Source of the DNA: Prevotellaceae bacterium
GTDB taxonomy: Bacteria > Bacteroidota > Bacteroidia > Bacteroidales > UBA932
Length of the DNA: 6,301 nt
Assembly (NCBI GenBank): GCA_031287815.1
Contig: JAITSM010000151.1
Coordinates: 1-6,301, forward strand
Reading direction: 5' to 3'
The position numbers and the translations under genes are program-made. Below, one piece after another: positions 1-5,704 of the stretch (the first letter of the stretch is position 1; every line of letters begins with the position of its first letter). Below the pieces are notes generated by a model. It was not told the DNA's origin and made no database searches. It worked only from the letters and a program-made list of their open reading frames with translations.

Positions 1-276
1 TATAACATGGACGGCAGCAAGGTTCTTTGGATTCTCCCCGCCGGCGGAAAAGTAAAACTGCGCCACTCGCTGGGGCTGGTAGCTACCACTGCCGCCGTAT
101 CGCTGGCCTGCACGCACCCCAAAAGCTACGAATTCATCGACCACTTCTGGAAAGCCGAAAACAAGCCCTACGACGACGGCTACTTCGACGCCTACTACGA
201 CGGATTGTTACAACTGTTTGCATTTATGCATTTGAGCGGAAATTACAGGATCATTTTTCCCGAAAATGAAAAATAG
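1..276 (+). CDS. Glycoside hydrolase family 8 protein, C-terminal end (partial)
   Basis: This is the 3' end of a gene whose start lies upstream of the window; the frame is open from base 1 and ends at TAG 274-276. The roughly 91 visible residues match the C-terminus of GH8 enzymes, best the reducing-end xylose-releasing exo-oligoxylanase (Rex) type. The sequence shows a 'HSLGLVATTAAVSLA' segment, then an acidic, aromatic loop, then 'YYDGLLQLFAFMHLSGNYRI', which is like the conserved YYDG..Y....LHVSGNFR ending of that family. GH8 enzymes are inverting beta-glycanases with an (alpha/alpha)6 barrel; the catalytic residues would lie upstream and cannot be checked here. It lies 181 bp before a glucuronate catabolic cluster on the same strand, which fits xylan or glucuronoxylan use, but that substrate is inferred. 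Other GH8 activities (chitosanase, cellulase, licheninase) cannot be excluded from this fragment. Confidence 0.8.
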   Translation, partial: YNMDGSKVLWILPAGGKVKLRHSLGLVATTAAVSLACTHPKSYEFIDHFWKAENKPYDDGYFDAYYDGLLQLFAFMHLSGNYRIIFPENEK

Positions 277-457
277 CAGGACAAAATGAACTATGTTACA
301 GGGGAAAAAAAACGCGGGTGTCGCGTTAGCGTTAACGAGGGTGTCGCGTTAGCGTTAACGAGGGTGTCGTGTTAGCGTTAACGAGGGTGTCGTGTTAGCA
401 TTAGCGGGTGCGTATCATCTGATTTTACGAAACTTTAAACTTAAAATTTGAAAAACG
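277..457 (+). promoter_or_regulatory. Intergenic leader of the uronate cluster (probable promoter region)
   Basis: This is the longest non-coding gap before the catabolic genes, so it is the most likely place for the cluster's promoter. It has an A-rich run (305-312), the 23-bp repeat array (316-405) and an AT-rich stretch (418-457) ending in aaaaacg just before the uxuA ATG. No good Bacteroidota -7 element (TAnnTTTG) with a matching -33 box was found; the nearest is taaaatttg close to the start codon, with the wrong internal spacing. There is no Shine-Dalgarno sequence before uxuA, as is usual in Bacteroidota. The promoter assignment rests on position only. Confidence 0.35.
316..405. repeat. 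23-bp tandem repeat array, four copies, upstream of uxuA
   Basis: Four head-to-tail copies occupy 316-338, 339-361, 362-384 and 385-405. Each begins gggtgtcg. The first three end gttaacga, and the last is two bases short and diverged. Copies 1 and 2 are identical; copy 3 differs by one C-to-T change at unit position 9. Copy 4 carries the same change plus further changes that destroy the 3' half. Partial matches flank the array on both sides (aacg before it, gggtg after it). Each of the first three copies contains the perfect palindrome CGTTAACG, at 330-337, 353-360 and 376-383, exactly 23 bp apart. The array fills much of the GH8-uxuA gap. It may be a neutral variable-number repeat or a cluster of regulator sites; the sequence alone does not decide. 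Confidence 0.95.
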
Positions 458-1627
458 ATGGAAAGAACATGGAGATGGTTTGGAAAAAAAGACCCCGTTA
501 CGCTGGATATGCTCCGGCAGATAGGCGTAGAGGGTATTGTTACGTCGCTGCACGAGGTGCCTAACGGCGAAATATGGACGCCGGAGGCAATTGGCGAACT
601 GAAAAATCATATCGACATTTCCGGCCTGCGGTGGTCGGTAGTCGAAAGCCTGCCGGTGCCGGAGGCCATTAAATACGGCGGAAAGGACAGAGACAGGCTG
701 GTCGAAAACTATAAAATCAGCCTCGCCAATCTGGGCAGGGCGGGCGTAAAAACGGTTTGTTACAACTTTATGCCGGTAATCGACTGGATACGCACCGACC
801 TGCGGAAACCCAACGGCGACGGCACTTATTCGCTGTTTTTCGACCCCGTGCGGTTTGCCTATTTCGACTGCTGCCTATTGGCGCGCAAAGACGCCGAAAA
901 GGATTATCCGGCGGAGATGATCGAAAAAGTGCACGCTTTGGGCAAAACCATTACCGAAGCCGAAAAAGAGGAACTGATCGATACCGTTATTATAAAAACG
1001 CAGGGCTTCGTGAGCGGAAACTTCCGCGAGGGCGAAAAAAACCCTGTGCAACTTTTCAAACAGTTGCTTGCCCTGTACGATGGAATCGACAAGGCGCAAT
1101 TGCGCGAAAACATGAAATATTTTTTGGAACAGGCCGTTCCCGTAGCCGAAGCATACGGCGTAAACCTGTGCGTACACCCCGACGACCCGCCCTTTGCGGT
1201 GCTGGGGCTGCCGCGCATTGTTACTTCTGCCGAAGATATTGAATGGTTTTTAAGCGCGGTAGACAATCCGCACAACGGGTTGACGTTTTGCGCCGGCTCG
1301 TTGAGTTCGGGGCTGCATAATGATGTGATTGCGCTGGCGCGGCGGTTTGCCAAACGGACGCATTTTGTGCACCTGCGCAGCACCGAAGTCGATAAGGACG
1401 GATATGTACTCGAAGCCTCGCACCTCGAAGGGCGCGGGCATGTGATAGAACTTGTGCGCATTTTCGAACGCGAAAATCCCGGTATCCCGATGCGTATCGA
1501 CCACGGACGGCTGATGCTCGACGATGTAAACAAAACCTACAATCCGGGATATTCGTTTCTGGGGCGGATGTATGCCTTTGCGCAGGTAATGGGCGTTATG
1601 GCGGCGGTAAAAGAGTATGATGTATGA
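458..1627 (+). CDS. uxuA: D-mannonate dehydratase
   Basis: The enzyme removes water from D-mannonate to give 2-keto-3-deoxy-D-gluconate (EC 4.2.1.8), the third step from glucuronate, in the cytoplasm. The 389-residue product is about the family's usual length (E. coli UxuA is close to 394). The N-terminus 'MERTWRWFGKKDPVTLDMLR' and the next segment around residues 24-41 (GIVTSLHEVPNGEIW) are characteristic of UxuA. Other hallmarks are VVESLPV (61-67), YNFMPVIDWIRTDL (102-115), CVHPDDPP (238-245), TFCAGSLS (276-283), FVHLR (303-307) and RIDHGR (346-351). By family knowledge of this TIM-barrel metal enzyme, His240, Cys278, His305 and Asp348 are the likely metal ligands, so the site looks complete. 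The ATG at 458 is preceded by A-rich sequence rather than a Shine-Dalgarno site. The next gene follows after 63 bp in the same direction. I see no damage. Confidence 0.97.
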   Translation: MERTWRWFGKKDPVTLDMLRQIGVEGIVTSLHEVPNGEIWTPEAIGELKNHIDISGLRWSVVESLPVPEAIKYGGKDRDRLVENYKISLANLGRAGVKTVCYNFMPVIDWIRTDLRKPNGDGTYSLFFDPVRFAYFDCCLLARKDAEKDYPAEMIEKVHALGKTITEAEKEELIDTVIIKTQGFVSGNFREGEKNPVQLFKQLLALYDGIDKAQLRENMKYFLEQAVPVAEAYGVNLCVHPDDPPFAVLGLPRIVTSAEDIEWFLSAVDNPHNGLTFCAGSLSSGLHNDVIALARRFAKRTHFVHLRSTEVDKDGYVLEASHLEGRGHVIELVRIFERENPGIPMRIDHGRLMLDDVNKTYNPGYSFLGRMYAFAQVMGVMAAVKEYDV

Positions 1628-1629
1628 GT

Positions 1630-1641
1630 GCTGGCGCCAGC
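1630..1641. repeat. Perfect 12-bp GC-rich palindrome after uxuA
   Basis: GCTGGCGCCAGC is identical to its reverse complement and starts 2 bp after the uxuA stop codon. As RNA it could form only a short 4-bp stem with a GCGC loop. There is no T-run straight after it, so it is a poor intrinsic terminator. It stands out against the AT-rich repeat that follows. Its function is unknown; it could be a protein site, the end of a decayed dispersed repeat, or chance. Confidence 0.7.
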
Positions 1642-1642
1642 C

Positions 1643-1677
1643 AACTCTTAACTCTTAACTCTTAGTTCTTAACTCTA
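1643..1677. repeat. Heptanucleotide tandem repeat (AACTCTT) before the SDR gene
   Basis: Three perfect AACTCTT units (1643-1663) are followed by two variants, AGTTCTT (1664-1670) and AACTCTA (1671-1677), and then by aaactaaaaaaaat leading into the ATG at 1691. The array takes up more than half of the 63-bp gap between uxuA and the next gene. A 7-bp unit in a non-coding leader can change copy number by strand slippage, which would change leader length but not reading frame. No Shine-Dalgarno sequence is present. Confidence 0.95.
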
Positions 1678-1690
1678 AACTAAAAAAAAT

Positions 1691-2506
1691 ATGAACGAAT
1701 TATTTAACATTTCAGGAAAAGTAGCGATAATCACAGGAGCCGGCGGAGTGCTTGGCGGAAATATCGCAAGGCATTTTGTAACGCAAGGCGCAAAAGTGGT
1801 TGCCCTCGACATTCGTCAGGAGCAGCTGGATGCGCGCGTGGAAGAATTAGTATCGCTCGGGGGCGAAGCAATCGGGTTTATCGGCAATGTGCTCGATATA
1901 GAAAGCCTCGAAAAGGTCGCCGCCGATGTAGTAGCGCGCTGGGGGCGCATTGATATTTTATTGAACATTGCCGGCGGCAATTTGCCCGGAGCCACCCTGG
2001 CACCCGACCAGCCGGTGTTTGATATGAAAATATCCGACTGGGAAAAAGTAACCACCCTCAACCTGAACGGCACGGTATACCCGTCGCTGGTATTCGGCAA
2101 AGTAATGGCGGCGCAGAAGCAGGGCGCAATCGTGAATATATCGTCGATGGCGGCCTATTCGGCTATCACGCGCGTGCCGGGCTATTCGGTGGCAAAAACC
2201 GGCATAAGCAATTTCACCCAGTGGATGGCAATGGAAATGGCGATGAAATACGGCGACGGCGTGCGCGTAAACGCTATTGCGCCGGGATTTTTCATAGGCG
2301 ACCAGAACCGCGCCGTACTAATCAATCCCGACGGCTCGCTCACCGAACGCAGCCTGAAAGTGATGGCAAAAACGCCGATGCAACGTTTCGGCGACCTGTC
2401 CGAACTGAACGGCGCAGTGCAGTTTTTATGCAGCAAGGCGGCAAGTTTCGTTACCGGCGTAGTATTGCCCGTAGATGGCGGATTCAGCTCTTTCAGCGGA
2501 GTGTAG
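1691..2506 (+). CDS. SDR-family oxidoreductase, probable D-fructuronate reductase (D-mannonate oxidoreductase)
   Basis: A classical short-chain dehydrogenase of 271 residues. Visible parts are the cofactor glycine motif TGAGGVLG (15-22), Asp40 at the end of the second beta strand (predicting NAD(H) rather than NADP(H)), LLNIAGG (90-96) in place of the usual NNAG, Asn124, Ser152, and the catalytic YSVAK with Tyr165 and Lys169. A PG pair (198-199) and a C-terminal GGF (263-265) complete the fold. The catalytic set is intact. Its place between uxuA and uxaC strongly suggests it interconverts D-fructuronate and D-mannonate, the only step not covered by the other genes. E. coli UxuB does this with an unrelated long-chain (mannitol dehydrogenase-type) enzyme, whereas SDR versions are known, for example in Bacillus. 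The family is certain; the substrate is inferred from context. Confidence 0.9.
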   Translation: MNELFNISGKVAIITGAGGVLGGNIARHFVTQGAKVVALDIRQEQLDARVEELVSLGGEAIGFIGNVLDIESLEKVAADVVARWGRIDILLNIAGGNLPGATLAPDQPVFDMKISDWEKVTTLNLNGTVYPSLVFGKVMAAQKQGAIVNISSMAAYSAITRVPGYSVAKTGISNFTQWMAMEMAMKYGDGVRVNAIAPGFFIGDQNRAVLINPDGSLTERSLKVMAKTPMQRFGDLSELNGAVQFLCSKAASFVTGVVLPVDGGFSSFSGV

Positions 2507-2512
2507 GCACAG

Positions 2513-2559
2513 ACAATAGAATATGGACAATAGAACATAGACTCATAGAATATGGACAA
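2513..2559. repeat. 14/15-bp tandem repeat spanning the uxaC start codon
   Basis: Three imperfect units run head to tail at 2513-2526, 2527-2540 and 2541-2555. Units 1 and 3 share an exact 15-base word, atagaatatggacaa, at 2516-2530 and 2545-2559. The second occurrence contains the real uxaC start (ATG 2552). The first contains a second ATG at 2523 in the same local context, but that frame reads M-D-N-R-T and stops at TAG 2538-2540. The repeat fills nearly the whole 45-bp gap between the SDR gene and uxaC and has in effect duplicated the translation start region. Confidence 0.9.
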
Positions 2560-3961
2560 AATATTTATAGATGAAAATTTTGTTTTGCAGACGGAAACGG
2601 CGCGGCAACTTTATCACGGTTATGCAAAAAATCAACCGATAATCGATTATCATTGCCATTTAGACCCGAAACAGATTTTTGAAGACCGCAAGTTCGACAA
2701 CCTGGGGCAACTCTGGCTCGAAGGCGACCATTACAAATGGCGCGCCATGCGTACAAACGGGATAAATGAAAAATTCATTACCGGAAAAGATACAACGGAT
2801 TGGGAAAAGTTTGAAAAATGGGCGGAAACCGTGCCTTACACCATGCGCAATCCTTTATATCACTGGACGCATTTGGAACTGAAAACCTGTTTTGGCGTGG
2901 ATAAACTGCTGAAGCCCGCCACAGCACACGAAATCTACGAAGAATGCAGCGCAAAACTGCAAACGCCCGGATACACGGCGCGCGGACTGATGCAGAAATA
3001 CGGCGTCGTGACCGTTTGCACCACCGACGACCCTGTGGATTCTTTGGAATACCACATTGCCCTGAAAAACGAAAACTTTTCGATAAAGGTATTGCCCACC
3101 TGGCGTCCCGACAAGGCGATGGCGGTAGAAAATGCCGGTACTTTCCGCACCTACGTGGAAAAGTTATCGATGGTAGCAGGCGTGGACATCGGCAGTTATG
3201 CGGATTTGTTGCAGGCGTTGCAGGTGCGTCATAACTTTTTTGCGTCCGCAGGATGCAAACTGTCCGACCACGGGCTGGAGGAATTTTATGCCGAAGATTA
3301 TACCGGTTCGGAAATTGAACGTATCTTCAAAAAAGCATATGCAGGCAATCCGCTTGCGGCGGAGGAAGTGCGCAAATTCAAATCGGCAATGCTGGTAGAA
3401 TTTGCCAAAATGGACTGGGAAAAAGGCTGGGCGCAGCAGTTTCACTACGGCGCCCTGCGCAACAACAATACGCGACTTTTCAAAGCCATTGGCGCCGATA
3501 CGGGATTCGATTCCATTGGCGACTGGAATACGGCGCAATCATTGTCCAAATTCCTCGACCGTTTGGACAGGGAAGACAAACTGGCAAAAACAATCCTCTA
3601 CAATCTCAATCCGCGCGACAATGCAATGCTTGCCGTGATGGCCGGCAACTTCCAGGACGGCTCGGCGGCAGGGAAGATACAGTTCGGCGCGGGCTGGTGG
3701 TTTTTAGACCAGAAAGACGGAATAGAAAACCAGCTGCACACTTTATCCGTGATGGGGCTGTTGAGCCGCTTCGTCGGGATGCTGACCGACTCGCGCAGTT
3801 TCCTGTCGTATCCGCGCCACGAGTATTTCCGCAGGATACTGTGTAATATCTTGGGCAACGACGTAGCGCAGGGGTTGCTGCCTGCGTCGGAAATGCCGTT
3901 GCTGGGGAAAATGGTGGAAGATATATCCTGTAACAATGCAAAGAACTTTTTTAACTTTTAA
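2552..3961 (+). CDS. uxaC: Glucuronate isomerase (uronate isomerase)
   Basis: The enzyme isomerises D-glucuronate to D-fructuronate (EC 5.3.1.12) and in many bacteria also D-galacturonate to D-tagaturonate. It is the entry step of the pathway and cytoplasmic. The 469-residue product has normal length for UxaC. Seen in order are the metal-binding HCHLDP near the N-terminus (34-39, His34 and His36), GDHYKWRAMR (58-67), HWTHLELKTCFG (104-115), CTTDDP (156-161), TWRPDK (183-188), SDHGL (238-242), QFHYGALRNNN (296-306), GWWFLDQKDG (381-390) and LTDSRSFLSYPRHEYFRR (411-428). These are the conserved blocks of the family, which belongs to the amidohydrolase superfamily, and nothing appears missing. 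The ATG at 2552 sits in a duplicated repeat unit; the duplicate ATG at 2523 gives only a five-codon reading frame. kdgK follows after four bases, so the two are very probably co-transcribed and perhaps translationally coupled. Confidence 0.98.
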   Translation: MDKIFIDENFVLQTETARQLYHGYAKNQPIIDYHCHLDPKQIFEDRKFDNLGQLWLEGDHYKWRAMRTNGINEKFITGKDTTDWEKFEKWAETVPYTMRNPLYHWTHLELKTCFGVDKLLKPATAHEIYEECSAKLQTPGYTARGLMQKYGVVTVCTTDDPVDSLEYHIALKNENFSIKVLPTWRPDKAMAVENAGTFRTYVEKLSMVAGVDIGSYADLLQALQVRHNFFASAGCKLSDHGLEEFYAEDYTGSEIERIFKKAYAGNPLAAEEVRKFKSAMLVEFAKMDWEKGWAQQFHYGALRNNNTRLFKAIGADTGFDSIGDWNTAQSLSKFLDRLDREDKLAKTILYNLNPRDNAMLAVMAGNFQDGSAAGKIQFGAGWWFLDQKDGIENQLHTLSVMGLLSRFVGMLTDSRSFLSYPRHEYFRRILCNILGNDVAQGLLPASEMPLLGKMVEDISCNNAKNFFNF

Positions 3962-3965
3962 CGAT

Positions 3966-5003
3966 ATGAAAAAAGTAGTTACTTTTGGTGAAATAATGCT
4001 CCGCTTGGCAACGCCCGGCAATCTCCGGTTCAAACAGTCGAGCCAACTGGTTTCCACCTTTGGCGGCGGCGAGGCGAATGTAGCCGTGTCGCTGGCTAAT
4101 TACGGCATTCCCGTCGATTTTGTTACCCGCCTGCCCGAAAACGATATTGCCGAATGGTGTATTTCCGAATTGCGGAAATACAATGTCGGCACCAGCCACA
4201 TTCTCCACGGCGGCAAGCGTGTGGGGATTTACTTTCTTGAAACGGGAGCGGTAGCGCGCCCGTCGAAAGTGGTTTACGACCGCGCAGGCTCGTCCATATC
4301 CGACATTCGGGCAGGGATGATTGACTGGCAAGAAATTTTTGAAGATGCGCAGTGGTTTCACTGGACGGGAATCACTCCCGCGCTTTCGCAGGGAGCCGCC
4401 GACGCCTGCCTCGAAGCCGTGAAAAAGGCAAACAAAATGGGCATTACCGTGTCGTGCGATTTGAATTACCGCAAAAACCTCTGGCTTTACGGGAAAAAAG
4501 CCTCCGAAGTGATGCCCGCGCTGGCCGAAGGCTGCGATGTAATTCTGGGAAACGAAGAAGATGCGGAAAAGGTTTTCGGCATTAAGCCCGAAAAGTTTGA
4601 TGCGTCGCAAACGCAGGGACATATCAAGGCGCAGGCGTTTGAATCGGTGTGCCGGCAGTTGATGGCGAAATTCCCGCGTGCGAAGAAAGTTATTATCACG
4701 CTGCGCGGATCCATAAACGCCAATCATAACACCTGGAGCGGTTGTTTGTACAACGGCGATACATTTTACCAGTCCCAACAATACGACATTACGCATATCG
4801 TCGACCGTGTCGGCGGCGGCGACTCGTTTATGGGCGGATTGATTTACGGATTGCTGCAATATACCGATGGGCGGGCGGCGCTTGATTTTGCGGTGGCGGC
4901 GTCGGCATTGAAGCATACCGTTTACGGCGATTTCAATCTGGTAAGCATCCCCGAAGTCGAACAGCTGATGAAAGGCGACGGCAGCGGGAGAGTGATTAGA
5001 TAA
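3966..5003 (+). CDS. kdgK: 2-keto-3-deoxygluconate kinase (PfkB-type sugar kinase)
   Basis: The enzyme phosphorylates 2-keto-3-deoxygluconate with ATP to KDPG (EC 2.7.1.45). The protein is 345 residues from the chosen start. PfkB features are the N-terminal VVTFGEIMLRL (4-14), the substrate-side glycine motif GGGEANVAVSLANYG (33-47), CDLNYRKNLW (164-173), the ATP-side ILGNEEDAEKVFG (193-205) and the anion-hole/catalytic motif DRVGGGDSF (280-288), with Asp286 as the likely base. This ribokinase-family enzyme is annotated as KdgK because of that motif set and the neighbouring aldolase. Start choice: an in-frame ATG at 3936 would add ten residues and overlap uxaC by 26 bp. The ATG at 3966 lies 4 bp after the uxaC stop and gives the usual MKKVVTFGE N-terminus, so it is preferred. 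A close relative acting on another sugar acid is possible but less likely here. Confidence 0.93.
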   Translation: MKKVVTFGEIMLRLATPGNLRFKQSSQLVSTFGGGEANVAVSLANYGIPVDFVTRLPENDIAEWCISELRKYNVGTSHILHGGKRVGIYFLETGAVARPSKVVYDRAGSSISDIRAGMIDWQEIFEDAQWFHWTGITPALSQGAADACLEAVKKANKMGITVSCDLNYRKNLWLYGKKASEVMPALAEGCDVILGNEEDAEKVFGIKPEKFDASQTQGHIKAQAFESVCRQLMAKFPRAKKVIITLRGSINANHNTWSGCLYNGDTFYQSQQYDITHIVDRVGGGDSFMGGLIYGLLQYTDGRAALDFAVAASALKHTVYGDFNLVSIPEVEQLMKGDGSGRVIR

Positions 5004-5037
5004 ATTCAAAGATTTCAAATTTAAATATTTAAATATT
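5002..5037. repeat. AT-rich left boundary repeat
   Basis: An A/T-only stretch apart from two C and one G lies between the kdgK stop and the four-helix-bundle gene. Read 5' to 3' it resembles the reverse complement of 5667-5704: about 31 of 38 positions agree with one gap, including an exact aaagattt block. Part of it (5020-5036) also matches 5688-5704 directly at 16 of 17 bases. Because tttaaa and atttaaat are self-complementary, both orientations score well, and low complexity inflates the match. Confidence 0.55.
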
Positions 5038-5427
5038 ATGGCTACTGTTAATAGTTTTGAAGATTTGGAAATCTGGAAAATGGCAAGAAGTTTTTGCAAA
5101 GAAATATTTCGTATTACTAATTATGATTTATTCAGTAAAGATTTTCGCTTAAAAGAACAAATGCGAGCCTCTTCCGGTTCTATAATGGATAATATTGCCG
5201 AAGGATTTGAAAGAAACGGTAATAAAGAATTTATACATTTTCTTTACATTGCAAAAGGTTCTTGCGGAGAAATACGCAGTCAACTTTATCGTGCGTTAGA
5301 TTATTCTTATATCAATGCAAACGAATTTGAAATCTTGATTGGAAAAGCAAAAGATATTTCAAAATCTGTAAATAATTTCATTACATATTTGAAAAATAGT
5401 CAAATGTCAGGAATAAAATACAAATAA
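5038..5427 (+). CDS. Four-helix-bundle protein (23S rRNA intervening-sequence / IVP family)
   Basis: A 129-residue protein of normal length for the family. Hallmarks are FEDLEIWKMAR near the N-terminus (7-17), the signature RASSGSIMDNIAEGFER (43-59), and FIHFLYIAKGSCGEIRSQL (65-83) with later helices to about 119. Four long amphipathic helices are expected, with no signal peptide or membrane segment. Members are encoded inside 23S rRNA intervening sequences of Leptospira, Coxiella and others, and are also common as free genes in Bacteroidota. They form oligomers, but their biochemical role is unknown and none is assigned here. The gene starts 34 bp after kdgK and is clearly AT-richer: 19 of 60 bases are G or C at 5041-5100, against 35 of 60 at 4021-4080 in kdgK. 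It has no evident part in uronate catabolism, so it looks like an insertion into the operon. Confidence 0.93.
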   Translation: MATVNSFEDLEIWKMARSFCKEIFRITNYDLFSKDFRLKEQMRASSGSIMDNIAEGFERNGNKEFIHFLYIAKGSCGEIRSQLYRALDYSYINANEFEILIGKAKDISKSVNNFITYLKNSQMSGIKYK

Positions 5428-5566
5428 AAATTATATGAATACTCAGTCTTATACTTGTTTACTTTATAATAATTTATTGCTGTCCGGGCAAGCAGTCAAG
5501 TTTGGTTACACTGACCTCCGCTTCGCTACGGTTGTTGCGCACGGTAGAAAAATGCTGCAATCTTTT

Positions 5567-5592
5567 GGGTGTATTCCGTATGGAATACATCC
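5567..5592. repeat. Hairpin 1 (ATTCC-N4-GGAAT core)
   Basis: Arms TGTATTCC (5570-5577) and GGAATACA (5582-5589) pair perfectly around the loop GTAT. The stem extends to 11 pairs if a G-U pair (5569/5590) and two G-C pairs (5567-5568 with 5591-5592) are added. No T-run follows, so an intrinsic terminator is unlikely. It shares the core ATTCC/GGAAT and a 4-base loop with the hairpin at 5625-5642. Confidence 0.85.
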
Positions 5593-5624
5593 TGCACGGC
5601 AGGTTTTGTCTTTTACCGAGCGAT

Positions 5625-5642
5625 TCATTCCTGACGGAATGA
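5625..5642. repeat. Hairpin 2 (same ATTCC-N4-GGAAT core)
   Basis: Arms TCATTCC (5625-5631) and GGAATGA (5636-5642) pair perfectly around the loop TGAC. The core and spacing match the hairpin centred about 54 bp upstream, with different loop bases and different outer pairs. That is the pattern of two related palindromes kept by pairing rather than by exact sequence. Short flanking words ggta (5543-5546) and ttttacc (5611-5617) could add an outer closing stem around hairpin 1. Confidence 0.8.
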
Positions 5643-5666
5643 TATTTAATAATATTGAGTATTCAT

Positions 5667-5704
5667 TAAAAATTAAATCTTTAAATTTTTAAATCTTTAA
5701 ATAT
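5667..5704. repeat. AT-rich right boundary repeat
   Basis: A low-complexity tract made of the word aaatcttt repeated and spaced by A/T runs (at 5675-5682 and 5691-5698) lies just before kdgA. Its reverse complement resembles the tract after kdgK (5002-5037), and 5688-5704 also matches 5020-5036 directly at 16 of 17 bases. It could be the right end of an inserted element or simply another repetitive leader like those before the other genes of the cluster. Confidence 0.55.

Larger units (their letters stand above)
5002..5704 (+). mobile_element. Candidate IVS-like element carrying a four-helix-bundle gene (hypothesis)
   Basis: A segment of about 700 bp separates kdgK from its pathway partner kdgA. 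It has AT-rich ends that can pair with each other (5002-5037 with 5667-5704), an AT-rich gene for an IVP-type four-helix-bundle protein starting 36 bp in, and a non-coding tail with two related hairpins. Intervening sequences in 23S rRNA genes of several bacteria have this plan: complementary ends, a few hundred bases in length, and one IVP open reading frame. Here the context is a protein-coding operon, not rRNA. There is no transposase or integrase, and mobility is inferred only from architecture, composition and the interruption of an otherwise tight gene set. The alternative is an ordinary small gene between AT-rich leaders. Confidence 0.35.

Noticed and set aside
316..405. CRISPR array
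   Set aside because: The units are directly adjacent with no spacers, so this is a plain tandem repeat; no cas genes are visible.
418..457. Bacteroidota sigma-ABfr promoter (TAnnTTTG) before uxuA
   Set aside because: The closest match, taaaatttg, has three rather than two intervening bases and lies only about 10 bp from the ATG; no paired -33 element was found.
904..1533. 209-codon open frame on the - strand opposite uxuA
   Set aside because: It is a shadow of uxuA; the product is rich in serine and arginine, without a motif.
3936..3968. Upstream ATG at 3936 as the kdgK start
   Set aside because: It would overlap uxaC by 26 bp and add ten residues not seen in the family; the ATG at 3966 gives the standard N-terminus 4 bp after the uxaC stop.
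3951..5099. 382-codon open frame on the - strand opposite kdgK
   Set aside because: It lies wholly opposite a well-supported kinase gene and extends into the next gene; long antisense frames are common opposite codon-biased genes, and its product resembles nothing recognisable.
5567..5642. Intrinsic terminators after the four-helix-bundle gene
   Set aside because: Neither hairpin is followed by a T-run and the stems are A/T-containing, so termination is not supported.
5435..5692. 85-codon open frame after the four-helix-bundle gene
   Set aside because: It reads through two hairpins and the AT repeat, shows no family resemblance or protein-like conservation pattern, and its C-terminus (SLKIKSLNF) is just translated repeat.
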